NCBI GenBank assembly: GCA_027923505.1
Contig: BROI01000006.1
Coordinates: 682,001 to 746,000 of the forward strand
Length of the DNA: 64,000 bases
Direction of reading: 5' to 3'
Source: Mayamaea pseudoterrestris
Lineage: Eukaryota; Bacillariophyta; Bacillariophyceae; Sellaphorales; Sellaphoraceae
Part shown: positions 33,801 through 44,577 of the stretch, one piece after another
Layout of the letters: the number at the start of each line of letters is the position of its first letter
How positions within the stretch are numbered: the first letter of the stretch is position 1
Made by a program: the position numbers and the translations under genes
Notes under the pieces: generated by a model
The model's database searches: none
What the model was told of the DNA's origin: nothing
The model's input: the letters and a program-made list of their open reading frames with translations, nothing else

Positions 33801-35954
33801 GCAACTGAACGATCGCGGAAGCCAACCACAAGATCATCAAGTTCGATTGAGTCTCCGGCGACGGCGTCGCCATGAGCTTATTACCTACAACGAACTAGCC
33901 GACCTGTGCGGCGGCAAGATTCGTTACGTGGGGGACGATGACAACAACGACGACCAGTACTACAAGTTTGATTTCATTGACGGACATGAAGGTCCACTGA
34001 CACAAGCCGACGCTACGTATCGCGGCTCATCCTACAACTTGCTCATTCAATGGGCAAATGGCGAGAAGACCTGGGAGCCACTCGCATTGATCATCAAGTC
34101 CGACCCTGTGACCGTCGCCGAGTATGGCAAGCGCAAGGGCATGCTGGACAAGGATGGATGGAAGCGCTTGAAGCGCATGGCAGGACGCACTAAATTGTTT
34201 AACCGCATGTGCAAGGCTGCAAAGAAGAACCGTGTCCAAGAAGCGCGTTTCAAGTTTGGCGTTCAAGTTCCTAATACCTGGAAGGAAGCGAACCGCCTCG
34301 ACGCTGCTAATGGAAACACCCTGTGGGCTGACGCCGTCAAGACTGAGATGGAGCAGCTACACGAGTACGACACTTTCATCGACAAGGGCATCGGTGCCTT
34401 CATGGAAAGTGACTGGAAGCGCATCAACGCGCATCTTGTTTTCGACTGCAAGAACGATCTACGACGTAAGGCCCGACTCGTCGCCGGGGGACATCTGACC
34501 GCTCCGCCCAAGGACTCCGCCTACTCCGGCGTTGTATCTATGCGAAGCATTCGAACCATAGCACTGTTAGCTGAACTGAACGACCTCAAGTTTTGGGCTG
34601 CCGATGTCGGTAACGCCTACCTCGAGGCCAAGACCAAGGAAAAGGTCTACATTGTTGCCGGTCCCGAGTTTGGACCATTGGAAGGCCATACCTTGGTCAT
34701 CTACAAGGCACTTTACGGATTGCGCACTTCTGGCGCGCGTTGGCATGAGCACTTTGCCGACACACTCCGCGACATTGGATTCTACCCAAGCTACGCGGAT
34801 CCTGACGTCTGGATGAAAGACTGTGGCACTCACTACGAGTACGTCGGCGTGTTCGTCGACGATCTGGCTATGGCCATGAAAGATCCACAAGCCTTCACGG
34901 ACCTCCTCAAGGACAAGTACAAGTACAAGTTGAAGGGCGTCGGTGACATCAAGTATCACCTTGGAGCCGACTTCTATCGTGACCCCGATGGAACCCTCTG
35001 CATGAGCGCAAAGACCTACGTCGGTCGCATGCTCAAGAACTACGAAACCATGTTTGGCGAGAAACCACGCAAGCGCAAGTCACCGCTTGACGACGGGGAC
35101 CACCCCGAACTTGACCTTACCGAAGAGCTGGATGCCCGTGGCATTCAACAGTACCAGTCTCTTATCGGTGCCCTCCAGTGGGCAGTGACCCTATGTCGAC
35201 TTGACATTCATTGTGCCGTGATGACACTTGGCCGATTCCGCTGCGCTCCGCGCCGTGGACACCTGGACCGAGCCAAGCGAGTCTGCGGTTACCTAGCTGA
35301 GTACCCTGACGCGGCGATTCGTTTCCGGACGAAGATCGTCGATCACGGGGAACCTACCAAGTATGATTGGTTGCAATCGGTCTACGGCAACTCAAGCGAA
35401 GAGCTTCCGTGGAACATGCCGATCCCGAAGGGCAAGCCTGTGCAACTAACTACCTTTATGGACGCGAACCTGTACCATGATTACACTACTGGACGTTCCG
35501 CAATGGGAATCCTGCATTTCCTGAACCAGACGCCCGTCGAATGGTTCTGCAAGCGTCAGAATACTGTTGAGACTGCAACGTACGGATCCGAGTTCGTCGT
35601 CGCCAAGACCGCGACGGAACAGATTATGGATTTCCGGTACTCCCTACGGATGTTGGGAGTTCCTTTGAGTGGACCAGCCTGGATGTTCGGCGACAACGAA
35701 AGTGTCAAGAAGTCGTCAACGATCCCGCACTCCACACTTTCTAAGCGACACAATGCGCTCGCCTACCACCGAGTTCGCGAGGCCATTGCAAGCAATGTTC
35801 TGTACTTTGAGCACATCTTCGGCAAGCAGAACGTCGCCGACGTTCTTACCAAGTTCTTGCCACATGCCACGTTCCGACCCCTGATCATTCCGATTCTTTT
35901 CTGGAAGGGTGATACGGCAAACCGATCGTTGTCACAAGCCTAGATCAAGGGGGA

Positions 35955-36283
35955 TGACACAATATTATTGAGTTGAGTTGACCTGCGTCTTATGACAAGA
36001 CGGTTAGCTACCTGTGTTTTGTATGCATTTAATCCTGTGCAGGGTTGAGTCACACTTGTGACCGAATCCTCACATACATGAGTGAAATCGCTGACGATCG
36101 AGGCGTGAACCTCGACCGTGAACCCAGTGAGAACGAGAAAGAAGCGCACGAGTAGAGTAGCGAGTAACATGCACTATTCTAGCAATTGAGTTTGTTTGTT
36201 TGCTTTACGCTGGACGAAGAGGTTGATCGCTCCTAGTCCATTGTAGTCGCTGGAATAAAGGTTCGTCTGATATTATCGTGTCA
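35955..36283 (+). repeat. 3' LTR of the Copia-type element
   Basis: 329 bp, same sequence by eye as the 5' LTR. It is preceded by a polypurine tract and followed by the CGTCA target duplication. Confidence 0.93.
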
Positions 36284-37340
36284 CGTCACCTAGCGCAGGA
36301 CCTACAGTAGTCTCCTTCCCAGTGCAGCATCAAGCCTGCCATCCTTTGTGGCTCCAAGTCTGTCTTCAGCACTCACTTCAGCAGCATGCCACCAAGTGTG
36401 CCATCAAGTGACCCAAGTGCCAAGACCAGTGTGTCACCTGGCATAGGACCTACAGTAGTCTCCTTCCCAGTGCAGCATCAAGCCTGCCATCCTTTGTGGC
36501 TCCAAGTCTGTCTTCAGCACTCACTTCAGCAGCATGCCACCAAGTGTGCCATCAAGTGACCCAAGTACCAAGCCCAGTGTGTCACCTGGCATAGGACCTA
36601 CAGTAGTCTCCTTCCCAGTGCAGCATCAAGCCTGCGATCCTTTGTGGCTCCAAGTCTGTCTTCAGCACTCACTTCAGCAGCATGCCACCAAGTGTGCCAT
36701 CAAGTGACCCAAGTGCCAAGCCCAGTGTGTCACCTGGCATAGGATCTACAATAGTCTCCTTCACAGTGCGGCATCTAGCCTGCCATCCTTTGTGGCTCCA
36801 AGTCTGTCCCCAGCACTCACTTCAGCAGCTTGCCATTAAGTGTGCCATCAAGTGACCCAAGTGCCAAGCCCAGTGTGTCACCTGGCATAGGACCTACAGT
36901 AGTATCCAACCGCTCTTACACCATCACTCAGACAGCCAAATACAGCCTGAAATTGGTTGGATGGCAACCACACAAAGACAATTAGAAAGCAGTTTGAAGT
37001 GCAGCATGCCTCCATGTGTGCCATCAGTGACCCAAGTGTCAAGCCCAGTGTGTCACCTGGCATAGGACCTACAGTAGTCTCCTTCCCAGTGCAGCATCAA
37101 GCCTGCCATCCTTTGTGGCTCCAAGTCTGTCTTCAGCACTCACTTCAGCAGCATGCCACCAAGTGTGCCATCAAGTGACCCAAGTACCAAGCCCAGTGTG
37201 TCACCTGGCATAGGACCTACAGTAGTCTCCTTCCCAGTGCAGCATCAAGCCTGCGATCCTTTGTGGCTCCAAGTCTGTCTTCAGCACTCACTTCAGCAGC
37301 ATGCCACCAAGTGTGCCATCAAGTGACCAAGCCCCAAGCC
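36284..37340. repeat. 148-bp minisatellite, right part
   Basis: Continues the array interrupted by the LTR element, mainly type B units (starts at 36386, 36534 and 36682). It contains a second internal copy of the gene-like fragment at 36905-36998. It fades out near 37340. Confidence 0.88.
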
Positions 37341-38378
37341 CAGTCTGTTTTGTATGCTCCACACCAACAAGACAGACAAGTTACGAGTTTGTTTACCATA
37401 TTTTGACGAGTTCTATTGCCCGATCGCGCCTTCCCGGCCCCCCGCCCCCGGAGAAGGGGGGGTCAGTGCCACGGACCGTAAGGTCCCCTTGTTTGTTTGG
37501 ACTTGGGCAAATTTTAGCAAGTCGACGAGGGATGATGCACGATGCACCTGTTTGAGCCCATCTTTTATAACCTACATTTGGTCTTTATCCTTGATTTAAA
37601 GCACTAGATCTATTAATTAAGTGAAGCGGCATCTATTAGTGTAATCAGTTTTGTCATACGAGGCAAATTGGTCCCGCTGCTGTTCCATCTTTGGTTGAGT
37701 TGCATCTGGCCCTTCCTCATCGCAGTTGCAGCCGCTCTTTAAAGTGCTTTTCTCATTAATCCTATAGTACACACTTCCAAATCGCTTCTATACTTCAAGA
37801 GGGATAGAAATCACTAAAAAATTGACTTGAATCCTTTAATTAGCGCTCTAGCACGTCGCAATGTCGCAGTAAAAGGATGCAACGAGATCAATATCATCTG
37901 TGGGAATGAACGTTGAGCCTTGATTAATAGATGCCTGTGCGCTGTATAAAAACGATGACTTATATGTGAGTGGTAAGCTGGTTAAGCATTAAGGGATGTA
38001 ATGGCAGTCAACAATCAACGAGGCGGTCGACGTCGTGAATTGCCTCAGCTCAGCCTCGGCCAACTATTGGTGAGATATTGACAGAACCAACTAGTTACGC
38101 ACCATTTTGCGGCCACAGTCAAAGAATGCTTACTTATGCTGTTATACTATCCATAGCCATCCAGAATTGTTACAGTTGTAAAGGTTTGTTTCCCATCGTC
38201 CAACGATGCAACTGCGGCAGTTTTGTGGCAACGATCAATCCGACAGTCGGTCCTTCAACGGGAGGTGTGTATTAATTTAACCAGCACGAATATACATATA
38301 CAAGATTCGAACTGGCCGGCGTACCCGAACTATGATGACGTTTTGCTGACGTCAAAAGTTTGACGCCTATGCAGTTTC
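37341..38378. other. Intergenic region right of the minisatellite
   Basis: About 1 kb without a recognisable gene. It holds a C-run/G-run hairpin (37437-37463, CCCCC and GGGGG around GGAGAA) and a TGACGTCA palindrome at 38347-38354. Frames of 60-85 codons look random. Confidence 0.45.
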
Positions 38379-39718
38379 GAAACTCCAACATCAACTGCAA
38401 GTTGCTCCGGAATGGCCCCATGAGAAATTGCTTCTGTCTGATCGGTACATACCGGTACTACTTAAGCTTTGTTTTCGTTGCGGGAATTGCCTTGTCCATG
38501 GGGCAGCGTTGTACTTTTAGAAAGCTATGCATCGTCTGGGAGACTGACTAAATGTGCGTCCCATAGACTACCGGTAAGAGACTGACTATAGATATGCTGG
38601 ACGAGATTAGTTGTTTCTTGATGGCTGTAAGTCTATACCCAACTGCTCCACTCTGGAGCTATGGGAGCGACGAACTACCGATAGTGATTTGGCTGCTTGT
38701 GTTCATAGCTTTGCATGCACAAGTTGAATACCCTGCTTCAAGCTTATTCCCATGTCCTTTCCTTGCTTTTAGGTTGTTGCACAAGCTATCGTGACTGCCA
38801 AAGCTTCTCATCCTCACCTACGCCTCCTGCCTATATGTACTTGTACGAGTACCGGCCTCCGCATGCAAGTAAGCTGTACCGATACCATTGATTTCTCGAG
38901 CGTCGACGCGCGTTTCGACAGCTGTGTAGCCAATTCATGCGCATTTACCTAAAGGGCATTGCTAACAGCCGAGCTGATCAATTATGCAAGCCGTTTGAAG
39001 AATAACAGGCGACAGCAGCAGCCATAATTGCGTTAATTGGACAGCAACCCCAATTCCTATATGGTTTTCATTGTGGATAGCTAATCGTCGCCGCTCGCTA
39101 AACGTTCACCGTTGAGACCCTCTACTTAGGCGTTGGCGTGTGCACTCCTTTATGTATCTAATCGGCGACGGTATCTTTGCTAAGTACTTAGCCGTTGACG
39201 GCACATTGCATGGAAGGAGTTGCGCAATTCCTTCCATTTTCTCGCAAACCTTGATCGTTTCTTTCTAAGCGTTCTGCAAAACCAGTCACCACCATGAAGT
39301 TCTTCGCGCTTACCCTCTTATCGCTTATAGTTGGCAGTGCCTCTGCCTCTGTCGAGTCCATGCTGCGAGTGGACCGTGACATCCCAGTCGACTCCAAGTT
39401 TGGCCGAGCGCTCCTCGAAAAAGCGACGGTTGTTGAACATGCTCGTTCGCTCAACAATAACAATAACAATCAGCAAGGCGCGTTTATGTACAAGTACTCA
39501 ATCAAGTATCTGGGATGCTCCAGTATTGTTCAAATAAACGGCGAGGAAGGCGGAAATAACAATAACAAGAACGGAGGCGGCAGCATGCTTTACACCAAGC
39601 ACCTTGTTCGATTCGCGCTTTGCCCTAGCGACTCATGCTCAAGCTGTCCCAATGGAGGGCAATACGTTGTCAACATGCAGGAGTTTGTCGATGCGTACAC
39701 GGAAGCTAAATTGACTGC
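38379..39718 (+). repeat. Right copy of the 1.35-kb direct duplication
   Basis: Matches 26029-27388. It includes the presumed promoter with one TACCGGTA palindrome (about 38569) and exon 1 sequence up to GCTAAATTGACTGC. Here the sequence runs on into the complete gene, so this is probably the parental copy. Confidence 0.88.
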
Positions 39719-40636
39719 CAAGGAAGCAGCCTGCGAGACTGTCCGAGAGAACTGCTACTGCAATGGCCAGTACAATGACGACAATGCCTGTGAGGCGCAG
39801 TGTTACGCAGATGCTGGCTTGGACGACTGCGTGGAAGTTGAAGGACAGGAAGCTTTTGAGGCACAACGCTACTTGGAATGTGCAGGTACGTCTGTTTGAC
39901 GTCAAACTTTGCGTTATCGATTGTCAACCTTTGCTCACATCTTTGTCCCTATCATGTGCTTGTTTCATCAGAAATGGAGAACCAGAACAACAACAACAAT
40001 AACAACAACAATAATAACAACAACTATCAATACGGCGACGTCAACGGATTCTACGGACAATACTACATCGGACCCTACTGCTCCAACAAGGATGGAAAGT
40101 CCATCTTCCTCGGTGTGTTTTACGACCAAGGCTGCGTCAACAAGGCCGACGCAACCGTTTACGCCAACAAGAACTATGGAGTGGAGCTTCCGTACTCAAA
40201 GGAATCCATGGTGACTGTCAATGACTGCATTGCATGCTTGGTGCCGCAAGATGACGACAACAACCAGAACAACAACAACAATAATAACAACAACAACAAT
40301 AATAACAATAACAACAACAATTACGAGATCACGGAGCTCTGCCAACAATCCTACGAGAGCGCCGCCAAGTGCGAGAAGAATATGGATATCAACTACCCTG
40401 ACAGCACTGGTTGCAGCTACATTACCAGCATTCTGCCCCGCCTCGAGGCTGCTACGAGACAGATCAACTCGGCAAGTGGAGTTTCCGGCGGTGGCCGAGG
40501 AGGCACGGCCAGTATAGTCTTTAGTTGGGTCTTTGCGGCAACTACTGTCATGTTTGGAGCATACGCTTACTTTTTATATCGCAAGATCAAGCGAGGGACT
40601 GTCAACCTTTCTGCGCAGGAGGGATTATCTGCTTAA
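39294..40636 (+). CDS. Secreted/type I membrane protein with poly-Asn tracts and Cys-rich domains
   Basis: Exons 39294-39885 and 39972-40636 (86-bp intron) give 418 residues. It has a signal peptide (1-19), an Asn run near 50, a cysteine region CPSDSCSSCPNGG, and a second Cys cluster (CETVRENCYCNGQ, CEAQCYADAGLDDC). Long Asn tracts follow on both sides of a domain with GPYCSNKDGKSIFLGVFYD and CIACLVPQ. The chain ends in one membrane helix (about 377-400, SIVFSWVFAATTVMFGAYAY) and a short basic tail. The topology is type I: a lumenal or outer Cys-rich ectodomain and a small cytosolic tail. Similar proteins are widespread in diatoms with no function I know; a cell-surface or secretory-pathway role is inference. 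Its 5' part is duplicated at 26964. Confidence 0.82.
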
Positions 40637-40999
40637 ATCTCGCCAGACTCCTACGTTGGCTGTCATTTGCGTCATCTTCGTGTAAACATATATGCATCAT
40701 CCTACACAGTTATTAGTTTTATTAACGCCACTATACCTTACGTAAAGTCTGTTGAAGCACTTACCTAATCTTAATGTAGGGCCGAAGACACTGGCAACGG
40801 AACTTCTAATGTAATTTCCGCAAGTCAGGATGTATTTATGATGCGTACATCCACTGTGCCAGAGGACAACATAATATACACCGGCCCATAGGAGTCCAAC
40901 AAGGCATAAAACATAGACACTTCGTATATAATGCTGCTACGCTAGACTTAATCAGATTCTACTCATGCTAGCCCTGCACGTCGCTGTTGCCGCTAAAAA
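40637..40999. other. Gap between convergent genes
   Basis: 363 bp of AT-rich 3' flanking sequence. No gene seen. Confidence 0.5.
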
Positions 41000-43385
41000 T
41001 TACTTCTTCACCTGCGTCTTCATGGCATCCTTGACGAAATCAAACTTGTGATCATCCGTCTTGGCCGGCCGTGCAAACGCATTGTTACTAGTACCCGGAC
41101 TCATCATGCTCAAGTTGGGCGCTGACATCATACCCGTCGGTGAGGTCACATTGCCGGCAAACGGCATGGGGCGACCACCCTGCTGCTGCATCGCGTATGC
41201 CATTTGCATCTGCATGCGTTGCTGCATGAGCATTTGCTGGTATGCCATGGCTTGCATTTGCTCCTGCGATTGCATCATGGGCAAGGTCTTGGCCGTGGCA
41301 CTTGGCGACAACGTAGGAGGCCCTGTTAGCGGATCAAAGTTCGGCTTGGCTCCGTGCTGCACATCATCCTTGGAACCGTTGTTGTTAATAAAACCAAAGG
41401 CCGATCCCGATGCCGTAGTCATGGTGTTAAAGTCACCGGCATCTTCACTGTCCGATTTCTTGTCCTCGCCTCCGTTCCCATCCTTCAAAGACATGTTTTG
41501 AAATAGCTGGCCGGTCGACTGCGTCTCCTTTATTCCCATGTCTCGGAATATATCATTCGCTTGGCCGGCAGCTGTCGCAGGCGCAGCTGGAGCATCATTG
41601 GCAAAATCCAGCAGGGACGGTTCCGGACTAGCGGCAGCGACACCGACAGCAGCGGCGGGTGCAGTCGGAGCTGAAGCAGCAGCGCCTACATCACTCTTGG
41701 ACTTTATCTGCATGCCTCCAAACATATCTTGGCTTGCTGGTGGAGCCGGAAGTGCACTAACTGGAGCTGGCGCCGGTTCATCGTCAAAGTCCAAAAGATT
41801 GACCACTGGCGCCGGAGCCGCCGCTTCCGGTACTTGAAATCCAGCAGTAGCTCCACCCATGAGCGCCACGACACGCTTGGCTGGATCCTTGATTTGTACG
41901 CGCGCATGCGCCGTCAGTGGAACAATCTCACTCTGGCAAGCGTGAAAAAAGTTGCGGTAGGGGTTATTATGTTCGCCGCCACCACCACCATCCAATCGCA
42001 GGCACGTTTCCATGACGCACAAGGCCTTGGCGCGAACAATCCATGGCTGACCCTCCTCCAAACAATCCAACAAGACGGGGCACACCAAATCCGGGTTGAG
42101 CGATGGAAGCATTTTGGAAAAGGCCGCCAACTTGTCTGGCGGCGGAACCGCCTTTAACCCTCCGGGTGGGCAAAGCTCCAGAATCAAATTCTTCTCGTAC
42201 GTGCCATCCGTCGCTGGCGCCGAGTGATAAGGAGATTGATGATTAGTCGCCGCATGCGCTCCATGCTGAGCACCACCACCATTGGATGAAACTGTGAGAC
42301 TGGGCGCCGAATGACCCGCCGCGCCCCAGGATCCACCCACGCCGCCATGCCCGCCACCCAATTTTGCTGGTTGCGTCTGCGGATAGTAGTGATCCTGCTC
42401 CCGCTCGGTGCGCTGCACGGCATTCGGACCTCTGTTGGAGGCCATGGTCCATTGTCCCCCCGTTTGCTGCGCGAGCTGCGCCGCTCCTGGAGGTGGCTGG
42501 AAGCGATTGTTTCCGCCGCCGTTTGGTGCGTACTGCGACAAACAATGCAATGCGTCAGCCAAATGAAAATCATCAAGAAAAGCCACTCCACCCGATTCTA
42601 CTTACACCTCCATTACTCGCGCCATGCAAACCTCCATACAATTCTCCCACGCGCCCATTTCCACCATAGGTACCACTTCCACCGTAATTGACATTATATT
42701 TATTCGCATTCACCATGCCCGGCAAGTTTCCATGTCTGCCAACATGATGGTTCCGCGCCAATGGATCCTTGATCATGCCCAGAATCACGTCGCCGGCCTC
42801 TCGTGCCACTTCGGTAATGGTCGTAGGAACCTGCGGCTCCAAGCGCGGATCCTTGTAGCGCGGGTTTCCAATTCCCTCCATGCGGGTCGAAGCGGCGTTA
42901 CTGTTATTGCCATATGCGCCGCCGCCACTATAGTTACTATGACCTCCATACGCCGGCGAGTGTCCATGATACATGGTCGCCCCATTACTACTATTATTTG
43001 ACACTTGGATTGGATCCGCCCGATACACGGCATCCAGTGCCGCCTGCGCCGATTGCCGCACCTTGGCGTGGAGGGCGTCGCCGCAGACGGGATCCGGTTG
43101 CCCCTGATGTCGAACCGCATCCTTTAACGCCTGCACATGCTGCGGTCGCTGCGCCAAGGCGCGCTTGAAAGCAATGCTTGCGTCGCATAGTTTCGCTATA
43201 ACAGTCAGTGACTTGGTCTTGGTGTGAACGTTGTGGGTGTTTTGCAAGCGATTCACCAAGTAGTCGACCATTTCCGAGGCTGCCGTGGGACTGGATTGCG
43301 CTGCCTGCGACAAGTCATTATATAGATAGCCGGGCGTTGGAGCGGAGGTTCCTTCCGTGGCGCGGGCTAACAACTGGCGGTTCAT
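41000..43385 (-). CDS. Tepsin-like ENTH protein (AP-4 coat accessory)
   Basis: Predicted accessory protein of AP-4 vesicle coats at the trans-Golgi. Exons 42606-43385 and 41000-42532 (73-bp intron) give 770 residues. The start is the ATG at 43385 (MNRQLLARATEGTSAPTPGYL). An N-terminal ENTH domain (about 1-125) and a second helical VHS/ENTH-like domain (about 340-425, with LILELCPPGGLKAVPP and AKALCVMETCLR) occur in the tepsin order. The C-terminal half is disordered, with LLDFDDE, SLLDFAND and a Met/Gln-rich tract. It contains MFGGMQI, LFQNMSL and SAFGFIN, close to the two known AP-4 ear-binding motifs of tepsin (LFxG[ML]x[LV] and S[AV]F[SA]FLN). A Gly/Asn/Tyr-rich linker separates the domains. 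Head-to-head with POLA1. Confidence 0.85.
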
Positions 43386-43866
43386 GATGATGCTTCTCGT
43401 TGGTGCTGCTGCTGCTGTCAAGAAATTCGGTTTACAACTGTTTTGCCAAGACGACGAGACTGATTTTACGCTACGTTTGCGATACGCTTTAAGAAATACG
43501 TAGTACAATAGATTCAGTCGCAAAGAGAAACAAGGGGTCTTTTGCTGGCTGCTTGGGTTTGCTTTTGAAATCGTTGTGCCTCGTTCGCCAACGACCAAGC
43601 TGGCGATTGACGTCTGTCCGTCCGTCAGATTTAGTCGCAGATAATATCGTAGCGGCACTCACATCCGTTCATCATTGGTTCTTGGCGCGCCATGGATGTT
43701 GCCGCAGCGTTCATTCGCATTGCTTCGGACGGTCAGCGTTGGATCATTCGTTATAGTATACATTTGCATTGCATATATACTACAATACTATCCTGCATTG
43801 CATCTTGTACTTCAGTCTAAAGAATCCTCTGCAAGAGACAGCAGCATTAGCAATTCGAAAAACACC
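43386..43866. promoter_or_regulatory. Shared upstream region of tepsin-like and POLA1 genes
   Basis: 481 bp between divergent start codons. The POLA1 frame is open back to 43675, but the extra residues are hydrophobic and unlike the family. No named motif recognised. Confidence 0.45.
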
Positions 43867-44545
43867 ATGAGCTCCAAGGCCTCCAAAACGGCCGCCTTGC
43901 GCAAGCTGCAAATGGATCGCTGCAAGTCCAAATCGGCGGCGCTCGACGACTACGAGGATGATGTCGATGACGACGTTTACACCACCATGACGGAGCAAGA
44001 GTACGAGCAAGTGGTGCAAGCCCGGCGTCAGCGAGACGATTTCGTTGTGGATGACGATGGACTTGGATACGTGGATGACGGAGAGGAGCATGTGTTTGAT
44101 AATCAAGACGACGAAGCAGCTGCAGCAGCAGGTGGAAGCAAGAAGCAAAAGACGTCTTCCGCTGCACTGACGGCGCATGCCCTGCAGCAGGCGCGCAAGC
44201 AGAGAGCCGCGGCAGTTACCAGTGGAAACAACGACGAAGCGTCCGCCAAGAATCGAAGCATGTGGGATTTTGTCAACAAGGCGCCGAGCATTGCGACTGC
44301 GAGTAGTAGTAATGATGCAGCAGCTGCTATTGGACTTTCTAGTAATGCAGCTTCCAGTAACAAAAACAAGCGATCATTGGATGCATTATTGAGTGAACTT
44401 GACCAGGACGATGCTACCGATGCAACGTTTGCTTCGAATCGTCGTCGCAGTCACCTTGGCTCCAGAGGAGGTCGCCACGCGAAACGACCAGCGCCCAAAT
44501 CCAGTCGCAGCAGTGCGAGTCGTTCCACCGTTTCTCCGAGTCGTC

Positions 44546-44577
<32 letters not shown>

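Larger units (their letters stand above)
30526..36283 (+). mobile_element. Copia (Ty1)-type LTR retrotransposon, CoDi-like, young
   Basis: A 5.76-kb element with 329-bp direct LTRs that look identical by eye, TGACAC...GTGTCA ends and a 5-bp target duplication CGTCA (30521-30525 and 36284-36288). A gag-like region lies in about 31.05-31.9 kb. Pol follows in the order integrase (ending near 33.3 kb), a chromodomain-like stretch (about 33.95-34.1 kb), reverse transcriptase (about 34.3-34.95 kb, with the FVDDL active-site type) and RNase H (about 35.45-35.9 kb). This integrase-before-RT order defines Copia. A purine tract, AAGGGGGA, abuts the right LTR. Coding is interrupted in about three places, so I treat it as a recent but broken copy. 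It sits inside the minisatellite, which resumes on the other side. Confidence 0.93.

Noticed and set aside
38290-38360. tRNA remnant around GATTCGAACTGG
   Set aside because: Only a B-box-like string is present. No acceptor, D or anticodon stems can be formed nearby.
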